The position numbers and the translations under genes are program-made. 64,000 bases of DNA, taken from NCBI RefSeq assembly GCF_038502225.1, contig NC_091307.1, forward strand, positions 20,197,032 through 20,261,031, given 5' to 3'. The DNA comes from Cherax quadricarinatus. Lineage: Eukaryota > Arthropoda > Malacostraca > Decapoda > Parastacidae. Below are positions 11,926 through 21,431 of the stretch, piece by piece. Positions within the stretch are counted from its first letter, which is position 1, and each line of letters begins with the position of its first letter. Below the pieces are notes generated by a model. That model ran no database searches. It worked only from the letters and a program-made list of their open reading frames with translations, and was not told where the DNA came from.

Positions 11926-12030
11926 GTGTGTGTGTGTGCGTGCGTACTCACCTATTTGGGCTTGCAGGGGTCAATTCACAGCTCCTGGCCCCGCCTCTTC
12001 GCTGATCGCAACTAAGTCCACTCTTCCTGT
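11926..12030 (-). repeat. Solo LINE B 3' end
   Basis: (GT)n followed by ACTCACCTATTTGGGCTTGC, GGGGTCAATTCACAGCTCC and GGCCCCGCCTCTTCGCTGAT. On the minus strand this is the 3' terminus of LINE B, which ends in (AC)n. Only the terminus is present, so it is a strongly 5'-truncated insertion. Confidence 0.75.
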
Positions 12031-12044
12031 TCCAGTAACTTTAT

Positions 12045-12078
12045 CGTGTGTGTGTATGTGTATATGTGTGTGTGTGTA
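12045..12078. repeat. (TG)n microsatellite at the LINE B 3' end
   Basis: TG units with TATG interruptions, forming the (AC)n end of the minus-strand LINE that follows. Confidence 0.85.
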
Positions 12079-12157
12079 CTCGCCTAGCTGTACTCACCTA
12101 GTTGAGGTTGCAGGGGTCGAGACCTAGCTCCTGGCCCCGCCTCTTCACTGTTCGCTA

Positions 12158-13234
12158 CTAGGCCACTCTCCCTGAACCGTGAGCTTTATCATACCTCTGC
12201 TTTAAGCTATGTATGGATCCTGCCTCCACTACATCGCTTCCCAAACTATTCCACTTCCTGACTACTCTGTGGCTGAAGAAATACTTCCTAACATCCCTGT
12301 GATTCATCTGTGTCTTCAACTTCCAACTGTGTCCCCTTGTTGCTGTGTCCCATCTCTGGAACATCCTGTCTTTGTCCACCTTGCCCATTCCTCTCAGTAT
12401 TTTGTATGTCGTTATCATGTCCCCCCTATCTCTCCTGTCCTCCAGTGTCGTCAGGTCGATTTCCCTTAACCTCTCCTCGTAGGATATACCCCTTAGCTCT
12501 TGGACTAGTCTTGTCGCAAACCTTTGCACTTTCTCTAGTTTCTTTACGTGCTTGGCTACGTGTGGGTTCCAAATTGGTGCCGCATATTCCAATATAGGCC
12601 TAACGTACACGGTGTACAGGGTCCTGAACGATTCCTTATTAAGATGTCGGAATGCTGTTCTAAGGTTTGCTAGGCGCCCATATGCTGCAGCAGTTATTTG
12701 GTTGATGTGTGCCTCAGGAGATGTGCCTGGTGTTATACTCACCCCAAGATCTTTTTCCTTGAGCGAGGTTTGTAGTCTCTGGCCCCTTAGACTGTACTTC
12801 GTCGGCAGTCTTCTTTGCCCTTCCCCAATCTTCATGACTTTGCACTTCGTGGGGTTGAACTCCAGGAGCCAATTGCTGGACCAGGTCTGCAGTCTGTCCA
12901 GATCCCTTTGTAGTTCTGCCTGGTCTTCGACCGAATGAATTCTTCTCATCAACTTCACGTCATCTGCAAACAGGGACACTTCGAAGTCTATTCCTTCCGT
13001 CATGTCGTTCACAAATACCAGAAACAGCACTGGTCCTAGGACTGACTCCTGTGGGACCCCGCTGGTCACAGGCGCCCACTCTGACACCTCGCCACGTACC
13101 ATGACTCGCTGCTGTCTTCCTAATAAGTATTCCCTGATCCACTGTAGTGCCTTCCCTGTTATCCCTGCCTGGTCTTCCAGTTTTTGCACTAATCTCTTGT
13201 GTGGAACTGTGTCAAACGCCTTCTTACAATCCAA
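12158..13234 (-). CDS. LINE B RT, catalytic and C-terminal part (remnant frame)
   Basis: 358 codons. MDCKKAFDTVPHKRL is motif A (the Met is internal to the domain, not a real start). WIREYLLGRQQRV and APVTSGVPQESVLGPVLFL are motif B, with Glu for Gly in the usual GVPQGSVLGP. VSLFADDVKLM is motif C with the catalytic Asp pair at about 12959-12964. Then come LQTWSSNWLLEFNPTKC and LKEKDLGV, the PILEYAAPIWNPH and EKVQRFATRLV thumb-like region, and the C-terminal TRGHSWKL, VRKYFFSHRVV and WNSL. It is a retrotransposon enzyme with no host role. The upstream part (13250-13960) lies in other frames. Confidence 0.85.
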   Translation of the reverse strand: MDCKKAFDTVPHKRLVQKLEDQAGITGKALQWIREYLLGRQQRVMVRGEVSEWAPVTSGVPQESVLGPVLFLVFVNDMTEGIDFEVSLFADDVKLMRRIHSVEDQAELQRDLDRLQTWSSNWLLEFNPTKCKVMKIGEGQRRLPTKYSLRGQRLQTSLKEKDLGVSITPGTSPEAHINQITAAAYGRLANLRTAFRHLNKESFRTLYTVYVRPILEYAAPIWNPHVAKHVKKLEKVQRFATRLVQELRGISYEERLREIDLTTLEDRRDRGDMITTYKILRGMGKVDKDRMFQRWDTATRGHSWKLKTQMNHRDVRKYFFSHRVVRKWNSLGSDVVEAGSIHSLKQRYDKAHGSGRVA

Positions 13235-13249
13235 GAAAATGCAATCTAC

Positions 13250-13960
13250 TCACCCTTCTCTCTCTTGTCTTACTGCTGTCACCCTGTCATAGAACTCCAG
13301 TAGGTTTGTGACACAGGATTTCCCGTCCCTGAAACCACGTTGGCTGCTGTTAATGAGATCATTCCTTTCTAGGTGTTCAACCACTCTTTTCCTGATAATC
13401 TTCTCCATGACTTTGCATACTATACATGTCAGTGACACTGGTCTGTAGTTTAGTGCTTCATGTCCGTCTCCATATTTAAAAATTGGGACTACATTTGATG
13501 TCTTCCATGCCTCAGGCAATCTCCCTTGGAGAGATGCTATTCAGCCCCATTGCCTTTGATGTATCTAGCTCACTCAGAAGCCTCTTCACTTCTTCCTCGG
13601 TTGTGTGTACTGTGTCCAGCACTTGGTGGTGTACCCCACCTCTCCGTCTTTCTGGAGCCCCTTCTGTCTCGGTGAACACTTCTTTGAATCTCATGTTGAG
13701 TTCCTCACATACTTCACGGTCGTTTCTTGTTGTCTCTCCTCTTTCCTTCCTTAGCCTGATTACCTGGTCCTTGACTGTTGTTTTCCTCCTGATGTGGCTG
13801 TATAACAGCTTCGGGTCAGACTTGGCTTTCGCTGCTATGTCGTTTTCATATTGTCGTTGGGCCTCCCTTCTTATCTGTGCATATTCATTGCTGGCTCTAC
13901 GACTGCTCTCCTTATTCTCCTGGGTCCTTTGCCTTCTATACTTCTTCCATTCCCTAGCCT
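13250..13960 (-). pseudogene. LINE B RT, N-terminal part
   Basis: Three consecutive minus frames. 13960-13700 is the linker with WKKYRRQRTQEN and NEYAQIRREAQ. 13694-13512 has MRFKEVFTETEG and LSELDTSKAMG, where the usual VGPDNISP reads MGLNSISP. 13519-13250 has MPEAWKTSNVVPIFK, NYRPVSLTCIVCKVMEKII and QRGFRDGKSCVTNLLEFYD. Together they give RT blocks 1-2a, ending just before the motif A frame at 13234. Frameshifts near 13515 and 13245 break the protein. Confidence 0.8.
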
Positions 13961-13965
13961 AGTTG

Positions 13966-14048
13966 ATCAGGCCCTGATCTATCGGGAGGCCTGGTCATGG
14001 ACCGAGCCGCGGGGACGTTGATCCCCGGAATAACCTCCAGGTAGCACA
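13966..14048. mobile_element. Short LINE D tail inserted in LINE B
   Basis: Only the ~83-bp end of the LINE D tail (TTGATCAGGCCCTGATC, GGGAGGCCTGGTCATGG, GTTGATCCCCGGAATAACC). On the minus strand LINE B reads KTMC before it and AREWKKY after it. Removing the insert plus a 4-bp TAGC duplicate restores a frame matching KTRCTREWKR in LINE B copy 2. Confidence 0.75.
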
Positions 14049-14123
14049 CATGGTTTTTGCCTCCCTGCACCTTTGGGTGAACCATGGGCTCATCATGGCT
14101 TTTTCATTATTCCTGTTACCCTT

Positions 14124-14262
14124 GTATGTGTGTGTGTGTGTGTGTGTACTCACCTAATTCACCTAATTGTGGTTGCAGGGGTCGAGACTCAGCTCCTGGC
14201 CCCGCCTCTTCACTGATCGCTACTGGATACTGTGTGTGTGTGTGTGTGTGTGTGTTTGTGTG
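14124..14262 (-). repeat. Solo LINE B 3' end between two (TG)n tracts
   Basis: (GT)n at 14125-14147, then ACTCACCTAATTCACC, GGTTGCAGGGGTCGAGACTC and GGCCCCGCCTCTTCACTGAT, then (TG)n at 14230-14255. A 5'-truncated LINE B 3' terminus as at 11926. Confidence 0.75.
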
Positions 14263-14285
14263 TTTGCTTGTGAATGCGCACTTAT

Positions 14286-14475
14286 GGGCATCTCTCAAGA
14301 GTGAACTTGACAAGATCCTGCAAATTGTTCCTGGTTACAGGAACCTTGTATATGTACACCGACAGTATGTAAATAAGAAACATACATATGTAACACTAAG
14401 GCATCTTTTTAGGAAACGTTACTCTCACATGAGTGAATAATCTCAGGTACTTTCACCAGGTATACCCGTCAAGGG
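14286..14475 (+). repeat. Interspersed repeat family H, copy 1
   Basis: Close to 15876-16055 over about 175 bp: GGCATCTCTCAAGAG, ATCCTGCAAATTGTTCCTGG, CACCGACAGTAT, then GGAAACGTTACTC, CACATGAGTGA and TACTTTCACCAGGTATAC. Non-coding; class unknown. Confidence 0.7.
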
Positions 14476-14619
14476 GGATACCTAATATTATTTTTGTATT
14501 TTACTACGCTGCGCAGTTCAAGATCAATAATTTAATGTGTCTTCGGATCGAACTTAATTTTTTAACACGTGTGCAATTATTATTATTAGTAGTATTCTCC
14601 ACCATTAAGAGAGACGTAA
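14476..14619. other. Unassigned A/T-rich DNA
   Basis: Nothing recognised. Confidence 0.3.
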
Positions 14620-14656
14620 GTTGCAGAGGCCTGAGCGAAGCTCAGACCTCTGCAAC
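14620..14656. repeat. 17-bp inverted repeat hairpin
   Basis: Arms at 14620-14636 (GTTGCAGAGGCCTGAGC) and 14640-14656 pair at 16 of 17 positions around a 3-nt GAA loop. Confidence 0.85.
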
Positions 14657-15689
14657 ACAATTGCCATCAAAGATTTGTTAAATTATACCATGAATTAAAG
14701 AAAGATCCTAGACTTACCTTACTAAACAGACAGAGCAAATGTGGTAGTAATTATGGACAAGGTAGATTATAGTGGAAGAATGAACATGTTATTAGAAGAC
14801 GGGGGAACTTACGTGCCCCTTAAGACACCTGCCCTTGAAAGGGTGTATCTTAGTCTAAATATCGTATTGCTGTTGCGTAGTCTAGCTTTCTATTTACATT
14901 TTAAAACCATTTTTTTTAAAGGGAAGTGTCGTTGTCAGCTAGAACAATGAATAGTTGGAGCTAGTCTAGTCTGGTCTCTGGCCGGACTCTGAGAGTCTTG
15001 AAACCTGTCTCAGGTATGCTCTGTATGGGTAGTCTTCACTGAGGCCATTTTTTTTCGTAAAAACCTTAAGAAAAGCACTTGCAGTGTGGCTTGTGACCAG
15101 CAAATGGCCAAGTTTTAAAACCATAAAATAGTACATCATTTAAAAAAAAAAAACGATTTTTTATAATTTTTCAAATCCAGTTTAAATGATTCTTAAACCA
15201 ACAAATGTTTGCACTATCACACATGATAGATTTGTAGCCCTCTGGTCAGTTTGTTAAAGCAGTTATTGTAATATAAAATTTATATATATTTTGTTGACTT
15301 TTCAGCAATTTTCTGGCCAAGGTATCCCAAGGTGTCTCGTGGAAATATATTATGCATTGTTCTCTTGCGTCTGGTGTGGACTGTGTTAATTTATGAATAG
15401 CCTAAACTCTTAATGACAACATCATATATATTTTATTACCTTCAGAGTATAAGTGGGCAAACAGTGGGTGGATTAACAAATAGGTGGGAGAGGGTAGCGT
15501 GGAGGTAGGGACTGACGGGAATGGGAGACATGACAGAAAAGCCATCACGTCAGTTTGTTGTTGGGTGAAGGTTCCTTAATTGGTGTGGAGGTATGTAGCG
15601 TGACGCATGTTATTGTCCGTCCAGCCCAAGTTACCCACCCACCCACCCGAGTCTAGTTCTCAGTCTCCTGGCTCCATGTACTCTTCCTC
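14657..15689. other. Unassigned A/T-rich DNA
   Basis: No gene or known repeat seen. It includes poly(A) and poly(T) runs near 15050 and 15140. Confidence 0.4.
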
Positions 15690-15875
15690 ACTGCCTCACT
15701 TAGTAACTCCAGCTCTGCTGGAAGGAACCTTTGAAGCTCTCGTGGCTTATGAATCCTTAATGGAATGCTTGACGATATTCTCATTGCCCACTGGTCTTCC
15801 AGGCTGACAAATTTCAGCTCTCTATTTGTAGCCTATCCATTATGATGGATTGAGAGTGGAAATATACCTAATTTT
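15690..15875 (+). repeat. Interspersed repeat family F
   Basis: Contains AATGCTTGACGATATTCTC, CTGACAAATTTCAGC, TTGTAGCCTATCC and TATGATGGATTGAGAG in the family F order (compare 9040-9265). Confidence 0.55.
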
Positions 15876-16055
15876 TAGGCATCTCTCAAGAGGATAATTA
15901 ACAACATCCTGCAAATTGTTCCTGGCTACAGGAACCTTTGTGTATATACACCGACAGTATATAGATATGTATGTAACTCTAGGACATCTTATTGGGAAAC
16001 GTTACTCCCACATGAGTGACTAATCCCATGTACTTTCACCAGGTATACTTAATAA
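15876..16055 (+). repeat. Interspersed repeat family H, copy 2
   Basis: Matches copy 1 at 14286-14475 in order and spacing, with small deletions. It directly follows a family F copy. Confidence 0.7.
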
Positions 16056-16109
16056 ATAGCAAAAATGCCTGACTTTGTCCCTGGACCTCTAGTTCTTAAT
16101 CTCTAGGCC

Positions 16110-16712
16110 CTGGCTACTCTTCCTCACCGCCGGCTGGAATACTGCTGTACATTAACATCTTCATTCAAAGCAGGTGAAATTGCAGATCTAGAGAGTGTAC
16201 AGAGATCCTTTACTGCACGTATAAGTTCTGTCAAGCACCTTAACTACTAGGAACGCTTGGAAGCACCTGACTTGTACTCGTTGGAACGCAGGTTAGGTAA
16301 GATATATCATAATCTACACTTGGAAAATCCTGGAAGGAATGGTCCCAAATCTGCACACACAAATCACTCCCAACGAAAGTAAAAGACTGGGCAGGCGATG
16401 CAAAATGCCCCCAATTGAAAGTAAGGGCGCCATTGGTACACTAAGAGAAAACACCATAAGTGTCCGGGGCCCAAGACTGTTCAACAGCCTCCCATCAAGC
16501 ATTAGGGGAATTACCAATAAACCCCTGGCTGCCTTCAAGAGAGAGCTGGACATACCTAAAGTCAGTGCCGGATCAGCCGGGCTGTGGTTTGTACGTTGGA
16601 CTGCGTGCGGCCAGCAGTAACAGCCTGGTTGATCAGGCCCTGATCCACCTGGAGGCCTGGTCATGGACCGGGCCGCGGGGGCGTTGATCCCCGGAATAAC
16701 CTCCAGCCCTTC
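16110..16712 (+). pseudogene. LINE D C-terminus with complete 3' tail
   Basis: The clearest tail copy. Translation gives an IADLESVQRSFTARI-like block with a frameshift, then MVPNLHTQITPNESKRLGRR, CKMPPIESKGAIGTLRENTI, RGPRLFNSLPSSIRGITNKP and LAAFKRELD. The frame continues as LWFVRWTACGQQ and in another frame YVGLRAASSNS, then the 3' UTR GTTGATCAGGCCCTGATCC to CGTTGATCCCCGGAATAACC. It shows that the widespread tail words are the 3' end of a LINE protein gene. The upstream RT core is missing, as expected for a 5'-truncated insert. Confidence 0.8.
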
Positions 16713-17879
16713 TTTTTTCTCTAGCCTCTTCCCCAGCCCAGACTGACTCTCCCCATCGCCTCGTTATACCTCCTTATCCATCTCTCTTTCTCACTGCTAC
16801 CGTTATTCAAGGCTTTCGTTGAAAGCCATGGTAATTATTCCTTTAAACTTCCATAAACAGAAAAAAGTTTTATAGTCTTTTCAATGTCCCATGCATACTT
16901 TCATTTGTGAAGGAGCTAATTTATGGAGATGTGGGTACATCGATTCCCTTACTACGTTAATAAACGTCAGAAGTTCATTCTCCTCCGAGCCAAAGACAAA
17001 GTAAAGCTCGCGAGTTCAGCTGTATGCAAGAAAGAACTGAGAAACCTCAACCGCTTGGAGAGTCTGTAGGAGCTATATATCTAGTTGGATCTACTCTGGT
17101 CAAGAGGGAATATAACTGCAAAATATTACTGTACGAGGGAAGCGAGGACACTTTCAGAGTGAAGAACATTCCATCCCGTCCTCTCTCCGAGACTGCACCT
17201 GTTGCAGCCTTAGCTGCTAGACTTAACATGGTGCGTGTCTCTCTTACTTTGAATATCAAGTTTCCAGACTGTCGAGGCAGCCAGCCTGCCCCATTATTCT
17301 GATGGTAGCGATGACGTGTGAGTGGCTGTGATGCTGACGATGGTGGTTACAATGTTGAAGTGACTTGTGATGCTGCCTGTGGTGGTTACAATGTCATATT
17401 GTCATATTCCATCGCACAGGTTGGATTTTATGCATGTGCTAATGAAATTTATGAAAAAACCAAGGGACGTCAGTACCGTTAACAAATCCATTATGAGTTC
17501 AGTAGCTACGGCTGTTTCAGAGGTTTAGTTCCAGCAAGACTGGAGCTACTGTTACATTGGAATCACGAACTTTCAGGGCGGACTATCCCACGGAATCGAG
17601 GATGGTGGTTGGAGGGGGCGGCGGTGTTGAGGAGGTAGTAGGGCCGAGGAGGATAGCGTTTAGTGGACAAGTGTGAAGGACACCATCCGACATGAGGCGG
17701 TGAACCTCACACAGGCTCTCCTGATCCCCTCATTACCTCTGTCCTCTCTCTTCGTCTCACTAACGCCGCCGTCCATCCCTCGTGTGTCACGCGTTGTCTC
17801 CCTGTCACCATCCGTACCACTCCCTCGCGTGTGTTGCTGTGTGGAAGAGGCCATCCCAAGAAAGGGCACTTACCACGTA
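16713..17879. other. Unassigned DNA
   Basis: No recognised gene or repeat. GGTGGTTACAATGT is repeated at about 17341 and 17382. TCATATTCCATC near 17400 resembles the end of family F. Confidence 0.4.
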
Positions 17880-18105
17880 ACAGTAATTTTTTGACGCTCC
17901 TGTAACTACTGGAATCATAGAGAACAGACTGACGATATCATCAACTGTACCGAAGTCTCCCATCTCAGACTGACGGCTCTCATGACCTCTTGTATGAAAC
18001 ATCCTGTGATGGAATACGACAGGAAAACAAAGCTAGCTTTTATTCCCATAATATCATTATCATATGGAATAATAGTGGCACACTGCTGGTGTTCCCAGTG
18101 TTATA
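17880..18105 (+). repeat. Interspersed repeat family F
   Basis: Words CTGACGATATCATC, CAGACTGACGGCTCTCA, CCTGTGATGGAATACGACAG and AGCTAGCTTTTATTCCC follow the family F order. Confidence 0.55.
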
Positions 18106-19049
18106 TTAAAAAAAATCGTCTCCCTGTTACCAACCCTCTCACATTACCCACTACCACCACAGTCATGCGCTCTTTTACCATTTCGTTAATGGGACACTTT
18201 CGTGGGGGTTCGTCAGGAGACATTGGAGTAAGAAATACACAAGTTCGATGTCTCGGAGGCATATAATTTAGAGTCTTGAGTAGCCCAGGCCTTGCCTTGC
18301 CGAGTCTATGCCTAGCGTGGAACTGAGAGAACGCTGTGGCCTACAGCTCACATGCGAGGGTCTCGTGACATCACGGCTAGAAGTGACCCTTACTATAAAT
18401 AGCTGGGATTATGTAAGTATACCACACAAGTACCTAGTAACACTACCGACAACACTAATATGGAAATTGTCCTCCGTAAACTTTTACAGGTAAATCACCA
18501 CCGTCTTGGCTAACAGGTCACCAACACCTTAATCATCCAGTCATAATCTTGATCACTATCAAGAATAAATATCACAATGCTGATGCCAGAATGAGTCACA
18601 GGTAGCGCCTAAATTACAGAATAAATTTATACGATGTTTCGATCCGTCCTGATCAAGTAGTTTTAAGTACCGAAGGATCACCGTCAAAGTTTTCAGGTGG
18701 CAGCCACTTTGACCCATCTTCCCTGACCACTCGAGACTATCACCGTTCAAGGATGCTGTTAGTGCCCCGTGAACGACTGCATCTCTGACGTGGGCAACAG
18801 TCTTATGATTTCCCACCTCAGTCCAGCACCACGAGTGGTAATAGGTCAGATTTAAATACTGCCTGCATCTGTTTTCGACCTAAAATAAAGAAAGCATTAT
18901 TTGTAAATATACACGAAGCGTTAAGAATTTTGTTGGCAAACACTAGAAAGTCAGCGTTGTGATTTCTTGCGTTCTCTGGCGTAAACAATAAGCTTAATAA
19001 GGCATCATGCAAGTCTAATATACGGGATGATGGTATTATATTCACAGGA
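18106..19049. other. Unassigned DNA
   Basis: Nothing recognised on either strand. Confidence 0.4.
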
Positions 19050-19200
19050 AGCCAGATCAATCAGGCTGTGGTGGATATGTGGGGCAGCGGGTCTCAAGCA
19101 GCAACAGCCTGGTTGACCAGGGAAGCACAAGTCGAGCCTGGCCCATGGCCGGGCTCGGAGAGTAGATAAACTCGTGAAACTCTTCAAAGGTAAATCAAAG
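19050..19200 (+). repeat. LINE D tail, variant ending in AAACTC
   Basis: Words AGCCAGATCAATCAGGCTGT, GGATATGTGGGGCAGCGGG, AGCCTGGTTGACCAGG, GAGCCTGGCCCATGGCC and GAAACTCTTCAAAGG. It is a sister tail to the one at 16.6 kb, sharing the protein-coding ancestor but differing in the 3' UTR. Confidence 0.7.
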
Positions 19201-19325
19201 GTAAGGTAAGTGTCAAACCCATAATGGTCATATAGCGCCTGGGACACAGAAGACAGGCATGATTGGGAGGGGAGGGTATCTCCAGTTTCTTGGATCAAGA
19301 GCTCTTCTAGCATCAAGGCTGTTTA
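19201..19325 (-). repeat. Interspersed repeat family G
   Basis: Minus-orientation copy: CATATAGCGCCTGGG, GATTGGGAGG, TTCTTGGATCAAGAGCTC and CTAGCATCAAGG. Compare 23818-23955 and 48840-48965. Confidence 0.55.
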
Positions 19326-19669
19326 ACTGACCAGTAGATTGAATTTCGATGTTATTCTATGTAGACTAGTTGTTATATGGAAGTATTTTCTGTTTTTAGT
19401 ACATATTTCAAATGATTTTGTAACCTTGAATGACACTTTGTTTCTGTATAACCTTACGATAACACCTCGTTCTGTTTTTTTTTTATCTTGCAGGTATGTT
19501 GATGAAAGACCTGCTGGTGGCTACAGGCTCCGGGCTAGGTGATGTATCCTCATGTTCGGCATGTGTCCCTATGTTACTGAATAGTCCACTAGTAGGAAAC
19601 TAGGTCCATCTTGGTTGGCATATTCTAATATCTGTTGTAAAATGTTGGCATGTTATCTGTAACCATTGT
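19326..19669. other. Unassigned DNA
   Basis: Nothing recognised. Short near-repeats of TGTAAAA(A/T)GTT(G/T)G occur near 19635-19700. Confidence 0.35.
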
Positions 19670-19901
19670 AAAAAGTTTAATATGTATTGTAAAAGGTTGG
19701 CGTGCGCTTGCCTGGTCAACCAGGCTGTTGCTGATGAAGGCCCGCTGCCCCACATATCCATCACAGCGAGGTTGATCTGGCACTTGGTAAAGATACTTGT
19801 CCAGTTTCCTCTTGTTCCAGCCGTGTTTTTGATGGTAGATGAATGGTTCAGAGAACCGACACTTTGATAAATTAGACACAAGTGCAAGTCTTGGGTATCT
19901 T

Positions 19902-19945
19902 TATTAAGGAAACGTTTCGCCACACTGTGGCTTCATCAGTCCATA
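19902..19945 (-). ncRNA. Hammerhead-ribozyme-like motif, left arm
   Basis: Minus strand: stem I UAUGGA pairs with UCC and AUA across a UUA bulge. The core is CUGAUGA, stem II GCCAC-AGU-GUGGC, then GAAA and ACGU followed by U. The core bases fit a type I hammerhead. Stem III would be only the self-complementary ACGU, so it would have to form between two copies. Activity is untested. Confidence 0.55.
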
Positions 19946-20267
19946 CAAAGGAGAAGCTTGAAGAACAGGAGGAGAATGAGATAATCAGTCCCTCAACCTT
20001 GAGTCGATGTGGTCAGTCCATCAATCTTGAATAGAGTACGGCATATGTGTGGAGAAGCAGCTTATGAACCGTAGGTAGGAGAGGTGCAGCAGTCGTAGGT
20101 GGTGTCACATTTGTCTAATGTGGAAGTAGGTCGTGCTTAAGGGTTAGGCAAGCGAAGAATTCCCAAGTATATACCGTATTCTGTTCAAGATTGATGGACT
20201 GACCACATCGACTCAAGGTTAAGGGACTGATTACCTCATTATCCTCCTGTTTTTCAAGCTTCTCCTT

Positions 20268-20316
20268 TGTATGAACTGATGAAGCCACTGTGTGGCGAAA
20301 CGTTTCCTTAATAAAG
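20268..20316 (+). ncRNA. Hammerhead-like motif, right arm (weakened)
   Basis: Same core and stem II (GCCAC-UGU-GUGGC), but stem I reads UAUGAA where the partner arm has UAUGGA. One G-C pair next to the core is therefore lost. Confidence 0.45.
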
Positions 20317-20809
20317 ATAACCAAGACTTGCACTTGTGTTTAATTTATCAACGTGTTTTTGATATCTTCTGGTAAGATGTTGAATAGTCTGGGACCCCGG
20401 ATGTTGATACAGTGTTCCCTTATTGTCCCCACTGCACCCCTACTCCTCGCTGGGTTTATTTTGCACTTCCTCTCATATATCTCACTCCAGTATGTTGTTA
20501 TGGCAGTGTGCAGATTTGGGATCAGGTCCTCGAGTATTGTCCAGGTATATATTTTCAGGTATCTCTCCTCCGCTCCAGTGAGTATATGTTCAAGACTTTA
20601 AGGCGTTCCCAGTAATTTAAATGTTTTACTGGCTCAGTGTGTGCCGTAAACGATCTCTCTATTTGTTCCAGCTCTGATATTTCTCCTGCCGTCAGCACTG
20701 AGCAATATTCTAAATGAGGGAGCACTAGCGATTTGAAAAGTGTCACCATCGGCATTATTTCCCTTGTTTTGAAAGTTCTCAATACCCACTCCGTTATCCT
20801 CTTGGCTGT

Positions 20810-21069
20810 TAGGTAAGACACATATGCAGCAGTTAGACAACTTTATTCCGAAACGTTTCGCCTACACAGTAGGCTTCTTCAGTCGAATACAGAAAGTAGG
20901 CAGGAACAGTAGAGATGTGAAGACGATGTAATCAGTCCATCACCCTTGTAGTCGTAGAATTTGAGGTTGTCAGTCCCTCGGCCTGGAGAAGTTCAGTTCC
21001 ATAGTCAGGAACTATCTGAAGATCAAGCGACAGTGCGGAGACTTAAATACTGTCGGAAGGAGAGGTGCA

Positions 21070-21104
<35 letters not shown>

Positions 21105-21431
21105 AGAATGTAGCCACTGAGAGGTCATGTCCCTCTCAGATCCAACACTTCTCACTTGAAAAGCTTGTCCAAGGTGTTTTCTGTACCAAGATGCCATGTG
21201 TTGCAGTGTCTGACAAGATGAACATCAAAATGGTATACAATACCGACAGGTTGTTAGGTAAGACACATATGCAACAGTTAGACAACTTTATTATTCTGAA
21301 GATCAAGCGACAGTGCGGAGACTTAAATACTGTCGGAAGGAGAGGTGCAGAGTAGTAGTAGTAGTAGTTGTCTAACTGTTGCATGTGTCTTACCTAACAA
21401 CCTGTCGGTATTGTATACCATTTTGATGTTC
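20810..21431 (+). mobile_element. 622-bp ribozyme-like element, mixed orientation, with 14-bp target duplication
   Basis: Flanked by ATCCTCTTGGCTGT at 20796-20809 and 21432-21445. Inside are one minus-oriented unit (about 20810-21211), the 3' part of a second minus-oriented unit (about 21212-21300) head-to-tail with it, and a plus-oriented 3' end (21366-21431) carrying the complete tail CTGTCGGTATTGTATACC. A GACTTAAATACTGTCGG block occurs twice (near 21041 and 21324). Minus units show the order CTGTCAGACACTGCA-like start, TATTTAAG box, hammerhead-like motif, AATAAAG and tail. Contains an (AGT)n tract at 21071-21103. Confidence 0.7.
20844..20889 (-). ncRNA. Hammerhead-ribozyme-like motif
   Basis: Minus strand: stem I UAUUCGA with UCG(G)AAUA (7 bp, one bulged G), core CUGAAGA (fits CUGANGA), stem II GCCUAC-UGU-GUAGGC (6 bp), GAAA, then ACGU and U at the predicted cleavage site between 20852 and 20851. 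Identical in sequence to the copy at 56904-56949. Confidence 0.65.

Larger units (their letters stand above)
12079..14095 (-). mobile_element. LINE B copy 1, 5'-truncated
   Basis: Read on the minus strand: remains of the EN-RT linker (about 14095-13700), a nearly full RT, the C-terminal RKYFFSHR region, then a short 3' UTR (GAAGAGGCGGGGCCAGG, GGTCTCGACCCCTGCAACC) ending in (AC)n. The same organisation is seen in LINE B copy 2 (37094-40165, plus). The linker is interrupted at 13966-14048 by a LINE D tail piece. A few frameshifts separate otherwise well-kept blocks, so it is a fairly young dead copy. Confidence 0.88.
19834..20351 (-). mobile_element. 518-bp ribozyme-like inverted-repeat element with 12-bp target duplication
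   Basis: Flanked by CGTGTTTTTGAT at 19822-19833 and 20352-20363. Two arms, about 19864-20045 and 20170-20350, are inverted copies of one unit. Each has CTGATGAAG, a GCCAC/GTGGC hairpin, CGAAACGTTTCC and AATAAAG. Only the left end extends past the arm, with a tail that on the minus strand reads TGTCGGTTCTCTGAACC then ATTCATCTACC. There is no protein-coding frame. A Penelope-like pseudo-LTR arrangement with a one-sided extension, or a retrozyme, is the nearest known architecture. Confidence 0.75.
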
